Below are positions 17,556-25,867 of a stretch of DNA of 64,000 nucleotides, in pieces; the stretch's first letter is position 1; every line of letters starts with the position of its first letter. The translations under genes were made by a program, and so were the position numbers. The DNA is from Mesorhizobium qingshengii (GTDB taxonomy: Bacteria; Pseudomonadota; Alphaproteobacteria; Rhizobiales; Rhizobiaceae): contig NZ_JAPFQA010000018.1 in NCBI RefSeq assembly GCF_027563465.1, positions 1-64,000 of the forward strand. Direction: 5' to 3'. The notes under the pieces are model-generated. The model was not told the origin of the DNA and did not search any database. It saw nothing but the letters and a program-made list of their open reading frames with translations.

Positions 17556-18755
17556 TTGTCAACATCCGATACTACGTTTGCGACCATCAAAGACAATGGC
17601 GGTTGCGCCGACGTCATCTTTGTTCATGGGTTGACAGGTGACGCAGTTGCGACTTGGTCGTCAGTTGGATCGACCGAGCCAGAAGGCCCATATTGGCCAA
17701 ATTGGCTGGCAGTCGATCTCCCTTACATAAACTACTATACGTTAGGGTATCCAGCGAGCATCTTCGCTCAATGGGCAAGGAAGGAGATGACCCTCTACCA
17801 GAGAGCAAAAAATGTCTTAGAAATGCTATCTGGTTACGCGTTCGGAAAACGTCCCATTGTATTTGTTTGCCACAGCTTGGGTGGCCTGCTCGTAAAGCAG
17901 ATATTACGAACGGCCAAGGATTCAACTGATATTGCTTGGCAGAACATTGCAGAGAGCTGCGCCGGGGTGCTTTTTCTTGCGACGCCGCATAGCGGGTCAA
18001 GCCTTGCGAACTTACTACATAGTTTCGCTGGTGGCTTCACTTCTCCGCACGTCACCAAACTTCTGAGCGACACCTCAGACCTCGAGGAATTGAACGCCAG
18101 TTTTAGGACATTCTGCCAATGCCGTTCAATTGACGTCACTGCCTACCACGAGATGCATAAAACCAAGAAAATAGCACTCGTGGTGGACGCAAAAAGCGCC
18201 GACCCCGGCGTAGGCGCATCTATGCCCATCCCTGTCGACGGTGACCACCTCAACATATGCAAACCTGAGAGTCGCGATAGTTTCGTGTACTTGAGCATCA
18301 AGCGTCGAATTGCGGGCATCCTGCCAAACAAAATGACGGAGGTCAGTGATTCCACTCCACATTTTGATGAAGATGATCTGGGAACTGCAAACGGCCAAGA
18401 CCGAAGAGATTTACTGGCTAAAATGACGGCTGCGGGCCGTGAGCACGAGTACGCTTTCGCAAACGATTCACAGAACAAGTTCGCCCGCGCGTTCTTTCAA
18501 AACGGCCTGAAGACGTCAACGGCCGCACTGCACAACAATCTTCTCGCTGACATAGAGCAGCGTTTCCAGAGTCTGATATTTCATAATTTAATTTGTGGCG
18601 GGGCAAACAGTTCAACGGTCACATCCGCCATTCAGACGGATGTTATTGACCCTCTAGCAAAAAAATACGCGACGAGCAGCGCGTCTGGGAAAACAATCAT
18701 GAACGCTCTTTATTTTCTAACAGAGCGCTGCCATATTCGATTCGATAAGCCATGA
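17556..18755 (+). CDS. ABC-3C effector: alpha/beta hydrolase fused to ABC-3C C-terminal domain
   Basis: A 399-residue protein from a TTG start, the only reasonable start in frame before the hydrolase core. Residues about 18-240 form an alpha/beta hydrolase with the oxyanion HG (FVHGLTGD, 23-30), nucleophile Ser107 in CHSLGG, the TPHSGS segment near 143, and His231 in DGDHLNICKP. The pattern is that of SERAC1/PGAP1-like lipases and esterases. Residues about 285-399 (from RRDLLAKMTAAGREHEYAF to LTERCHIRF) resemble the C-terminal adaptor domain of ABC-three-component systems. First gene of the operon, overlapping the next by four bases. It is likely the toxic effector. AT-rich codon use differs from its neighbours. 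Confidence 0.82.
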   Translation: MSTSDTTFATIKDNGGCADVIFVHGLTGDAVATWSSVGSTEPEGPYWPNWLAVDLPYINYYTLGYPASIFAQWARKEMTLYQRAKNVLEMLSGYAFGKRPIVFVCHSLGGLLVKQILRTAKDSTDIAWQNIAESCAGVLFLATPHSGSSLANLLHSFAGGFTSPHVTKLLSDTSDLEELNASFRTFCQCRSIDVTAYHEMHKTKKIALVVDAKSADPGVGASMPIPVDGDHLNICKPESRDSFVYLSIKRRIAGILPNKMTEVSDSTPHFDEDDLGTANGQDRRDLLAKMTAAGREHEYAFANDSQNKFARAFFQNGLKTSTAALHNNLLADIEQRFQSLIFHNLICGGANSSTVTSAIQTDVIDPLAKKYATSSASGKTIMNALYFLTERCHIRFDKP

Positions 18756-19258
18756 TATATAGAATATGGTACGCTCATCTAGATATATTTGACACTGCAC
18801 GTCGTTACATTGCTCTGTTGAATAACTGGAAATCCGATCCGCCTAGCCGCGATCGATTATTTATTTCCGATTTCTATCTCGTGAGTCCTAGTCTGCTGCA
18901 TCTGACGCATATGACTCTGGATGTTAGGCGCGAATTCAACCTACTGAAAATTCCGAGGCCTGAACATTGCTTTATAAAATATCCAGCACCGCCTGTTTTA
19001 TATAATAAGATGGCTGGAGTTCAGGAACAAGCATTGCATAACATCGTTGGAAAAGGGCTATTGGATGTAAGCTTGATAAACAAAGGTCAACTTAGACTCA
19101 GTACAAAAGGTGAGAACTTTGCGATGGATATGGGTAAAAAACTCGTTATCCGCGACGAAATGGAGATAATTGAGTTCCTTACATCGGAATTTGTATCCAT
19201 CGGTATAGGAAAGAGCGGCCTACGAGCCGTGACTGGCTTGCGACGCTTGGGGACTTAA
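18752..19258 (+). CDS. ABC-3C middle component
   Basis: A 168-residue protein whose ATG overlaps the effector stop (ATGA) and whose stop lies one base before the ATPase start. It begins IYRIWYAHLDIFDTARRYIALL and has a helical C-terminal half with an apparent winged-helix-like core (GLLDVSLINKGQLRLSTKGENFA). Size and position between effector and ATPase fit the middle component that defines ABC-3C systems and is thought to couple the ATPase to the effector. The identification leans on context. The exact middle-component subfamily was not determined. Confidence 0.75.
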   Translation: MIYRIWYAHLDIFDTARRYIALLNNWKSDPPSRDRLFISDFYLVSPSLLHLTHMTLDVRREFNLLKIPRPEHCFIKYPAPPVLYNKMAGVQEQALHNIVGKGLLDVSLINKGQLRLSTKGENFAMDMGKKLVIRDEMEIIEFLTSEFVSIGIGKSGLRAVTGLRRLGT

Positions 19259-19259
19259 C

Positions 19260-21155
19260 ATGGTATCATTTCTTTCACTCAGGCGATTGCGTGTAACAAA
19301 AGGCAACACGGTCGCTTATGATGAAAAATTTCATCGCGGTGTCAATATTATTCGCGGCGAAAACAGTTCTGGGAAATCGACAATATCCGACTTCATATTC
19401 TATGGGCTTGGAGGGGAATTTGACCGCTGGAAGGATGCAGCAGCTCGCTGTTCGGCCGTGCGCCTGGAGATTGAGACAACAAGTTCGGTGCTTACACTTC
19501 ATCGGGCGGTCGGCGGCAAGCAGGAACCAATTCTGCTTTACTATGGAACCATGGAGGAATCTCTCTCGAAAGGTATTGACGAGTGGCAGCGTATTCCCAT
19601 CAGGCGACCGCCTAGCGGCAAAGAACTATCTATCACGCAGGTGGTGTTCAGCGCGGCAGGAATACCAGAGGCACCGAATTTTGGCAATTCGAACATCACG
19701 ATGCACCAGGTTCTTCGGCTTCTCTACTCAGACCAGCAGACGCCTGCGGGAAAGCTATTCCGCTTTGAGAATTTCGATACAAGGGACATTCGTGAGGCTG
19801 TTGGCCAACTCGTTATCGGGGTTAACGGTTATGAACTTTATGAGGGTCAGATTCTACTTCGAGATCTTGAATCCGAGTACACCGGAAAAGATCGCTTATA
19901 CAAAGCTGCCCTGCTTGCGCTTCCCCAATCAGAAGGCTTGGGCTCGATAGGAGCTCTAAATATCCGAGTCAGCGAGCTTGAGGCGAAAAGAAATCTGATC
20001 ATCGAGGAAATTGGAAAAGTCGATTCCTACGTGGGGGGCGAGCAGTCTGACAAATTTCTCTCAGATAGGCGTGCCATGCAGACGAATTTGCGGAAACTAG
20101 CTGCCAGCTTGCAGGATAAGGAACATAGGCTAGCGGACATTACAGAGGAAAGGAAAGAGATAGAACAGTTTGTCGAATTCTTGGAGGCGCAACTCGCTTC
20201 AATCGGTTCTGCTGACGACATATCTGAGCGGCTCGGCAGCATCGAATTTCAGTATTGCCCAGCTTGCCTGAAGGAACTTAGTACTAGCGAGGCCGGGCAT
20301 TGTATTGTTTGCCATGAGGTGATCGACGAAGAGAAGGCTAGGTCGAAATATTTCGAAATAAAAATAGACACAGAACTTCAAATTAGAGAATCTTCGCAGT
20401 TATTGAAGATGAAAGCGGCAGAATCTGAAGGCCTTCAGGACGACTTGCGTGCTCTTCGCAGGACTTACTCTGAAGCAGTAGTTGAATTTTCTGGTCGCTA
20501 CGACGTTACTAACTCTCCACGAGAAAGCTTTTTAGCTGAGAGAAACAAGCTTCTCGGCCGAATAGAGCGGGAACTGACTTATGTCGAAGAGCTACGTGCC
20601 ACGATTGCACGGGTTGATCAGCTGTCGCAGGAACGCGCGAATCTCAATGACGAGATCGAGCGGCTACAGGCACGGCTAAGGAGATTGGAGGCGTCATCCA
20701 CCGCTCGTACCCGAACAGCTATGGATTCGATTAGTGTCGTCGGCAAGCGTCTCTTGAAGGAAGACCTGCCTCGCGAGGATACTTTTGAAAACCCGGAAAC
20801 TTTTTCTTTGAATTTCGGCGACGACGCGATGCTTGTCGATGGGAAGATGAATTTTTCGGAGAGCAGTAATGTTATTGTTAAGAATACGGCAATCTTATCA
20901 ATGATTCTGTCAGCGTGCTACGATAAGGAATTCTGGCATCCGCGCTTTGTATTGATGGACAATATAGAGGATAAGGGCATGGAGCAAATAAGAAGTCACA
21001 ATTATCAAAGATTGATAGTGGATGAGTCTGCCAAAGCGAAGTACCCGCATCAGATAATTTTTACTACATCTATGATGAACCCCGAACTCGAAGCTAAAGG
21101 GCTCACCGTGGGTCCAAAATATACCCGCCAGAACAAGACCCTAGCAGACATCTGA
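19260..21155 (+). CDS. ABC-3C ATPase, Rad50/SMC-like with zinc hook
   Basis: A 631-residue ATPase. Walker A is GENSSGKST (33-41). Long charged helices from about 205 to 500 are interrupted by a zinc-hook-like pair, Cys333/Cys336 (CPAC) and Cys348/Cys351 (CIVC). The distal head has a divergent signature (NFSESSNVIVKNTAIL) and a divergent Walker B region at 567-570 (LMDNIED). This is the layout of the ABC-3C sensor ATPase, presumed to recognise foreign nucleic acid or its ends. Last gene of the operon, followed at once by a hairpin. Strongly AT-rich for this window. Confidence 0.85.
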   Translation: MVSFLSLRRLRVTKGNTVAYDEKFHRGVNIIRGENSSGKSTISDFIFYGLGGEFDRWKDAAARCSAVRLEIETTSSVLTLHRAVGGKQEPILLYYGTMEESLSKGIDEWQRIPIRRPPSGKELSITQVVFSAAGIPEAPNFGNSNITMHQVLRLLYSDQQTPAGKLFRFENFDTRDIREAVGQLVIGVNGYELYEGQILLRDLESEYTGKDRLYKAALLALPQSEGLGSIGALNIRVSELEAKRNLIIEEIGKVDSYVGGEQSDKFLSDRRAMQTNLRKLAASLQDKEHRLADITEERKEIEQFVEFLEAQLASIGSADDISERLGSIEFQYCPACLKELSTSEAGHCIVCHEVIDEEKARSKYFEIKIDTELQIRESSQLLKMKAAESEGLQDDLRALRRTYSEAVVEFSGRYDVTNSPRESFLAERNKLLGRIERELTYVEELRATIARVDQLSQERANLNDEIERLQARLRRLEASSTARTRTAMDSISVVGKRLLKEDLPREDTFENPETFSLNFGDDAMLVDGKMNFSESSNVIVKNTAILSMILSACYDKEFWHPRFVLMDNIEDKGMEQIRSHNYQRLIVDESAKAKYPHQIIFTTSMMNPELEAKGLTVGPKYTRQNKTLADI

Positions 21156-21174
21156 CAGACCTTAGCAGTCTGTC
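21154..21174 (+). terminator. Hairpin at the end of the ABC-3C operon
   Basis: GACAGAC and GTCTGTC form a perfect seven-base stem around CTTAGCA, overlapping the ATPase stop codon. Only a weak T/C tract follows (TCTCC), so termination may be inefficient. Confidence 0.4.
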
Positions 21175-21344
21175 TCTCCCTGACCGCAACTTCCCCCTTG
21201 AGGCTGCGCGCGGCTTGCCTGATCGTGGCGGAGCACTGCTCAGCCTGCCGATCAGTTCCTACGACTCGTCGCCCAATATGGCGGTGCGCGCGCCGCCAGC
21301 GCCTCAACCTCCAAGACATCGGTGCCGCCGCATGGCATGGCACG

Positions 21345-21541
21345 GCTGCCTGCCTCCTAAAATGCTGCAACTCGCGCTCATGCTTCTCCGCTGCCTCGCG
21401 GGTGTCGAACGTGCCCAGATTCCGCCGCTTGCCGGTCTTTTTGTCCTTCTTGCGCGAATGGAGGCGGTATTTTCCGTCCTTCAGTTTCCTGATCATCTCG
21501 CTTCTCCGGATCGATCATGATTTCCGCCTGCCCTTGATGGT
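21345..21541 (-). pseudogene. Decayed copy of the DUF2934/49-residue gene pair
   Basis: From 21496 leftwards the frame encodes 48 residues matching the intact 49-residue protein at 24246-24395 with about six changes (MIRKLKDGKYRLHSRKKD). It then runs on into unrelated sequence without its normal end. Just upstream, at 21515-21541, is the end of the partner gene (codons for TIKGRRKS and a stop), with exactly the same 18-base gap to the small gene as in the intact locus. The body of the partner is missing. The rest of 21175-21792 shows no intact gene. Confidence 0.75.
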
Positions 21542-21792
21542 ACATGGCTCCCGGCGAGCGCCTCTTACCGTTTCGCCCCCAGTGAGCACCGTGCCGACAT
21601 GCGCATACCGCCCCGGGCCTTGCTGTCGCAGCAGCTTGTCGTGCTAGGATTGCCCGTCGGCACCGGCGGCCGGGGGGCAACGCGGCTGCCAGGTGCCGGT
21701 CCATACGCAGCCGGTCCGTATGCATGAATAGACCGCCAGGCCGCCGGCAAGGTTTTCTTGCCGCGAGTTTTCGCAAGAGCAAGGGGACGTCG

Positions 21793-22323
21793 ATGAGCGC
21801 AAGGGGCCGATTTTTCCGTGGCCTGGTGGCTGGCCTGTTTGCCGGTGTCTGCCTGGTGGAGACCGCCCTCGCGCAGGACGCGGGGTGCAGGTTGGTGCCG
21901 GTGGCCGGGACGACCCGGCAGATCCTGAAATGCCGGGAAGGCCTTACCGTCATCGTGGAAGACGGCGCTCGTTTCACGCTGAAGGACCGCGATCGGAACG
22001 GCAAGGCCGATGCGGTCAGGTTGCGGCGCAAGGCGCTGCTGCTCGACGCTCCGGCCGGCTCGGTCCCGGATGGCTTCGCGGTTGTCACCCCGCAGGCGAT
22101 CGCCGCGGTGCGCGGGACGAAATGGGTCGTCGACGTCGGCCAGGGCAAGACGTCCGTTTTCGTGCTCAGGGGCCGCGTCGCCGTGCAAAGGCCGGCCTCC
22201 ACTGCCGGCGTGGTCCTCGCGCCGGGCGAAGGCGTCGACGTCGAAGCCGGAACGGCACCATTGACCGTCAAGCGCTGGCCCGCCAAGCGCGTCACCGCAT
22301 TGATGGCCCGTTTCGGGCAGTGA
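21793..22323 (+). CDS. Secreted FecR-domain protein
   Basis: A 176-residue exported protein. The chosen ATG has AAGGGG nine bases upstream and gives a good signal peptide ending ETALAQ. The mature part contains a FecR-type beta-sandwich: PQAIAAVRGTKWVVDVGQGKTSVFVLRGRVAV is the classic VRGTxxxV...VFVLxGxV pattern. Such periplasmic proteins often act beside CHASE2 sensor proteins, and the next gene is indeed a CHASE2 cyclase seven bases downstream, so the two very likely form one sensing unit. An upstream ATG at 21724 is less likely. Confidence 0.85.
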   Translation: MSARGRFFRGLVAGLFAGVCLVETALAQDAGCRLVPVAGTTRQILKCREGLTVIVEDGARFTLKDRDRNGKADAVRLRRKALLLDAPAGSVPDGFAVVTPQAIAAVRGTKWVVDVGQGKTSVFVLRGRVAVQRPASTAGVVLAPGEGVDVEAGTAPLTVKRWPAKRVTALMARFGQ

Positions 22324-22330
22324 ACCGGCA

Positions 22331-24202
22331 ATGAGCCGACGAGCGCTTCCGACGCTGATCGCGCTCGTCCTGGCGGGCCTCTGGGGCGCCGGCCTGGGCT
22401 TCGCGCACTGGCGCGGCGACATGGCGTTTCTCGATCGCTTCGAGGCAACGATGACCGATCTTCGAACGCTTTTTCGAGGACCGGAACCGCCACCGGACCT
22501 GATCACCATCGTCGCGATTGACGACGACGCGGTGCGGCACGAGGGCAGCTATCCGCTCAGCCGCGCCACGCTGGCCCGGATTGTCGACACGATCGGGCGC
22601 CTTGGCCCGAAAGCCATCGCGCTCGACCTGCTGCTGGTCGACCCCGGGGCAAAGGACAATGACGAGGCGCTGGCGCGTTCGCTGGGCGGGACCAGAAGCG
22701 TCATCGCGGCCGCGGCGGTCTACCCCGGAGGCAGGCAATGGACACTGGGCGAAGGCCCCCTCGCCCGCGTGCCGGATGCCGAGCGGTTCCTGTGGCCGCT
22801 CAAGGCGTTCTCGGACGCCGCCGCTGTCGGCGTCGTCAACGTGATCACCGACCGGACGGGAACGCCCCGGTTCGTGCCGTTGCTGTTTCGGGCCGCGGAC
22901 CAACTGGAAGCGTCCTTCTCCCTGAGGGTTGCCACCGTGGCGGCGGGCGAGGATCCGGAAATTGCCCCCGATCACCTGTCGCTGGGCGGGCGGTCGATCC
23001 GGACGGACATCGGCCACATCCTGCCCCTGGCATTCTATGGCCCGCGCGGCACGATCCGCACCATCAGCGCCGCGACCGTGCTGGACGGCCAGCTCGATCC
23101 CGGCATCATCCGGAACCGGATTGTCCTGATCGGAGCGACCGCGACCGGCACCGGCGATGTTTTCCCGACGCCGTTCGATCCCGTGCTGCCGGGCGTCGAA
23201 GTCATGTCGACGGCGATTGCCCATCTGATGACCGGCGACGGAATCGTGCGCGACCGCTACGTTCGCCTTGCAGATGCCGGCTTTGCGGTGGTGCTGCCCA
23301 TGCTTCTCGTCGGGCTTCTGGCGTGGCGGCGAAACGCCAGCGGCCTGGCGGCGGTCGCCGGCGTGGTGCTGCTCTGGGTCGTGGTCAACATGACGGCTTT
23401 CTCGCACCATATCTGGCTGAGCGCCGCGCTGCCGATCACCGCCGCCGTTCCGCCGGCCATCCTGTTCGGGGCGGCGCAGCTTTGGCTGGGCAGGAGCCGG
23501 GCGCAATTTTTCGCCACGCAGAGCCAATTGCTGCAACGCGTCGAAGCCCCGGGCATGGGCGAATGGCTCGCCAGGCATGGCGACTTCCTCTCCGACCCCG
23601 TCCGGGGAGACGCCGCCATCCTGTTCATCGACCTGTCCGGCTTCACCGGACTGAGCGAAACCTTGGGACCGGTCGCCACACGCGAACTCCTCAACAATTT
23701 TCATGCGCTGGTCGACGAGGAAGTGACGAGCAGCGGTGGCGTCGTCACCAGTTTCATGGGCGACGGCGCCATGATCCTGTTCGGCCTGCCGCAACCCTCG
23801 GCAAACGACGCCTTCAATGCCGCCCGCTGTTGCGTGGGGCTGGCCAGCCGCACCAACGGCTGGCTCGCCTCGTTGCCCGCATCGACCGCATCGCGGCTCG
23901 GCTTCAAGATCGGCGCCCACCACGGAACGATCGTCGCCTCCCGGCTCGGCGGCGAAGGCCGTCAGCACATCGCGGCCATCGGTGACACGGTCAACGTCGC
24001 CAGCCGCCTGATGGAGATCGCGGCCGAGCACAATGCCGAAGTCGCGGTGAGCGACAAAATGCTCGATGCCGCCGGCCGCGACTGCGCGCTGTTCAAATCC
24101 GGCGCCCTGAGAGGACCCGTGGAAACGCACATCCGTGGGCGATCCGGCTCGCTCGCGATCTGGTTTTGGCAAAGCGCGCGCACGCTGCACACGCCGCGAT
24201 AG
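22331..24202 (+). CDS. CHASE2-domain adenylate/guanylate cyclase (class III)
   Basis: A 623-residue membrane protein. An N-terminal helix leads into an extracytoplasmic CHASE2 sensor (about 35-300, with IVAIDDDAVRHEGSYPLSR and VLIGATATGTGDVFPTP). Three transmembrane helices follow (about 310-390), then a class III cyclase domain with metal-binding Asp in FIDLSGFTGLSE and SFMGDGAMILFG and the late IGDTVNVASRL motif. It makes cAMP (or cGMP) in response to an external cue, probably through the FecR-domain protein encoded just before it. All main catalytic elements are visible. Confidence 0.93.
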   Translation: MSRRALPTLIALVLAGLWGAGLGFAHWRGDMAFLDRFEATMTDLRTLFRGPEPPPDLITIVAIDDDAVRHEGSYPLSRATLARIVDTIGRLGPKAIALDLLLVDPGAKDNDEALARSLGGTRSVIAAAAVYPGGRQWTLGEGPLARVPDAERFLWPLKAFSDAAAVGVVNVITDRTGTPRFVPLLFRAADQLEASFSLRVATVAAGEDPEIAPDHLSLGGRSIRTDIGHILPLAFYGPRGTIRTISAATVLDGQLDPGIIRNRIVLIGATATGTGDVFPTPFDPVLPGVEVMSTAIAHLMTGDGIVRDRYVRLADAGFAVVLPMLLVGLLAWRRNASGLAAVAGVVLLWVVVNMTAFSHHIWLSAALPITAAVPPAILFGAAQLWLGRSRAQFFATQSQLLQRVEAPGMGEWLARHGDFLSDPVRGDAAILFIDLSGFTGLSETLGPVATRELLNNFHALVDEEVTSSGGVVTSFMGDGAMILFGLPQPSANDAFNAARCCVGLASRTNGWLASLPASTASRLGFKIGAHHGTIVASRLGGEGRQHIAAIGDTVNVASRLMEIAAEHNAEVAVSDKMLDAAGRDCALFKSGALRGPVETHIRGRSGSLAIWFWQSARTLHTPR

Positions 24203-24245
24203 ATCGGGGCGCCGCGATCGGCGGACGTCTCGTCGTCAGGCCGGC

Positions 24246-24395
24246 TCAGTGCCGCTTGAAATACTGCACCTCGCGCTCGTGCTTCTCCGCCGCCTCGCGG
24301 GTCTCGAACGTGCCGAGGTTGCGCCGCTTGCCGGTCTTTTCGTCCTTCTTGCGCGAATAGAGGCGGTATTTTCCGTCCTTGAGTTTCCGGATCAT
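24246..24395 (-). CDS. 49-residue basic conserved protein
   Basis: A very short protein that begins MIRKLKDGKYRLYSRKKD and ends EREVQYFKRH, rich in Lys, Arg and Glu. The sequence is well preserved, as a second, decayed copy at 21.35-21.5 kb keeps about 42 of 48 residues. It follows the DUF2934-type gene by 18 bases on the same strand, and both probably share a transcript. Small basic proteins starting this way are common in rhizobia and related bacteria. The function is unknown; the charge suggests nucleic-acid binding. Confidence 0.75.
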   Translation of the reverse strand: MIRKLKDGKYRLYSRKKDEKTGKRRNLGTFETREAAEKHEREVQYFKRH

Positions 24396-24413
24396 TGGTC
24401 TCTCCCGGAGCAA

Positions 24414-24728
24414 TCAGGATTTCCGCTTGCCCTTGATGTTCCGCGCGTGCTCGGTCGCGGCGCGGTCGCTGCCCAGCCTGTCGAGCAGTTCCTGCGCCTC
24501 GTCGCCGGATATGCCGGTGCGCACCGCCAGTTCCTCGACGGTGAGCACGTCGGAGCTGGCGATCTCGCGGGTTTGCGGCAGCGCATCGTCGGCCGTCAGC
24601 GGCAGCGCCGCCTCCCGGTCGATCTCGGCCACGGCCTGGTACCAGTGCCGCTCCGGATCGCCACCGCCGTCGCGTTCCCACAGTTCGTATGCGCGCTTCT
24701 GAATCTTCTCGTGCCGGTCGTCGCCCAT
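24414..24728 (-). CDS. DUF2934-type small protein
   Basis: A 104-residue protein. The N-terminal part (IQKRAYELWERDGGGDPERHW) matches the DUF2934 pattern, and the C-terminal part (ISGDEAQELLDRLGSDRAAT) resembles the short DUF3606-like helix pair. It is cytoplasmic, with no signal peptide. It is upstream of the 49-residue gene. A 36-base fragment of its coding sequence (34 of 36 identical) is also found at 26426-26461, evidence of local duplication and decay. Function unknown. Confidence 0.8.
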   Translation of the reverse strand: MGDDRHEKIQKRAYELWERDGGGDPERHWYQAVAEIDREAALPLTADDALPQTREIASSDVLTVEELAVRTGISGDEAQELLDRLGSDRAATEHARNIKGKRKS

Positions 24729-24845
24729 GGTCGTTCCTCCTTTGCGTCAGGGAAGAACGCCGCACCCATCCGAACGATCCAAAAATTTCGCGTGATCGTT
24801 GGGTTGGGTCGGGTCGCAGGAGGTCGGCGGGCGGTGCCGCCCGAG

Positions 24846-25040
24846 AACTTGGGTTCCTCGCCCCCGCAAAGCGGGGGAGAGGTGGCCGCGCAGCGGCCGG
24901 AGAGGGGGCCCGCCGCGCTGCCAGGCTTCGTCTGAATTCACGTGAGGTCGAGCCGCACAATCATCAAGGCCGCGCCATTCCCCCTCTCCGTCTCGGGCTT
25001 CGCCCGAGCCACCTCTCCCCCATTAAATGGGGGCGAGGAA
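24846..25040. repeat. Pair of inverted G/C-rich intergenic repeats
   Basis: The element at about 24846-24906 (cttgggttcctcgccccc ... gaggtgg ... gagaggg) returns in the opposite orientation at about 24972-25040 (ccctctcc ... ccacctctccccc ... gggggcgaggaacc). Each half has its own hairpins. The stretch 24729-25152 holds no gene I can support. Confidence 0.75.
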
Positions 25041-25152
25041 CCAGCGTCTTGCGGTCCGCTCGAACCGGCGGCCTCCGGTCAGGCCGCGAGATGATCCCAG
25101 GCGGCGGGCGAGCCCGCCGCCTGGATGCCGGCCGTGGCGGCCGGCTTTGCCG

Positions 25153-25407
25153 TCAGCGTCCCCAGATGCCCTGGCCGTAGCCCGGCGCAGGCATGCCGGA
25201 GTGCGAATCTCCACCCGCCGCGCTGTCGGTGACGCTCTTTGTGCCGCTCAGGTCGACCGCGCTGGCGCCGTACACCATCGAATGGGTACCGGCAGTCGGA
25301 TAGTCGCCGGCGGCAGGGATGTAGTCCGAGCCAAAGCGGTCGCTGCCGGCAAAAGCCATGCCGGAGGCAAACAAAAGCGTGGCAAGGCTAAGAACGATCT
25401 TCTTCAT
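25153..25407 (-). CDS. Small secreted protein, DUF680-like (1)
   Basis: An 84-residue protein with a good signal peptide (MKKIVLSLATLLFASGMAFA) and GGAG nine bases before the ATG. The mature part begins GSDRFGSDY and ends GYGQGIWGR. The N-terminal GSDxFGS and the terminal GIWG are shared with the 72-residue protein at 29813, and a looser version with the protein at 30074. Such proteins match the DUF680 family known from Mesorhizobium. Likely periplasmic; role unknown. Confidence 0.8.
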   Translation of the reverse strand: MKKIVLSLATLLFASGMAFAGSDRFGSDYIPAAGDYPTAGTHSMVYGASAVDLSGTKSVTDSAAGGDSHSGMPAPGYGQGIWGR

Positions 25408-25831
25408 TTCAATTCTCCATCTTTGAAAGTTGACATTTGGCCTCGACGCGCCGCCCGCACCGCGTTCATGAGGCCGTCTCTTCATGCTCTTGGGGCGAAA
25501 CCGACCAACCGCCATCCCCGCTGGATTCGCGGCGGCAGGCCGTTCAGCGCACGGTCGTCTTGGTCCGTTGGTGCGCTGTTGGCCGCTTCATAAGGGCGTG
25601 GTGTTTGCGCCGGCGTGGTAGCGGGCGTGGTAAGAACCACCGCAAGAGTGGAATTTTGCGTGGAATGCGGCCGGGAACCTCATCGCGCCCGGGCCGAGAG
25701 AGAAGCCGAATGCCTCGTCACCGCCATCTCGTCTTGTTGCGCGCGAGCAACAAGCTCCGGATTTCGGAGAACCGCACAGGATCCGGATTTACCTCCCGTT
25801 GACAGGCAAAGCGTCTCCATGCGGCATTGCG

Positions 25832-25847
25832 TTAAGGGTTTGCTAAC
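25832..25847 (+). promoter_or_regulatory. CtrA-like site before the porin-like gene
   Basis: TTAA-N7-CTAAC, one base from the CtrA consensus and the same variant as before the coiled-coil gene. It lies about 20 bases before the GTG start. The match is weak. The rest of 25408-25867 shows no convincing gene. Confidence 0.25.
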
Positions 25848-25867
25848 AATTGCCATTGGAGGGGTAA

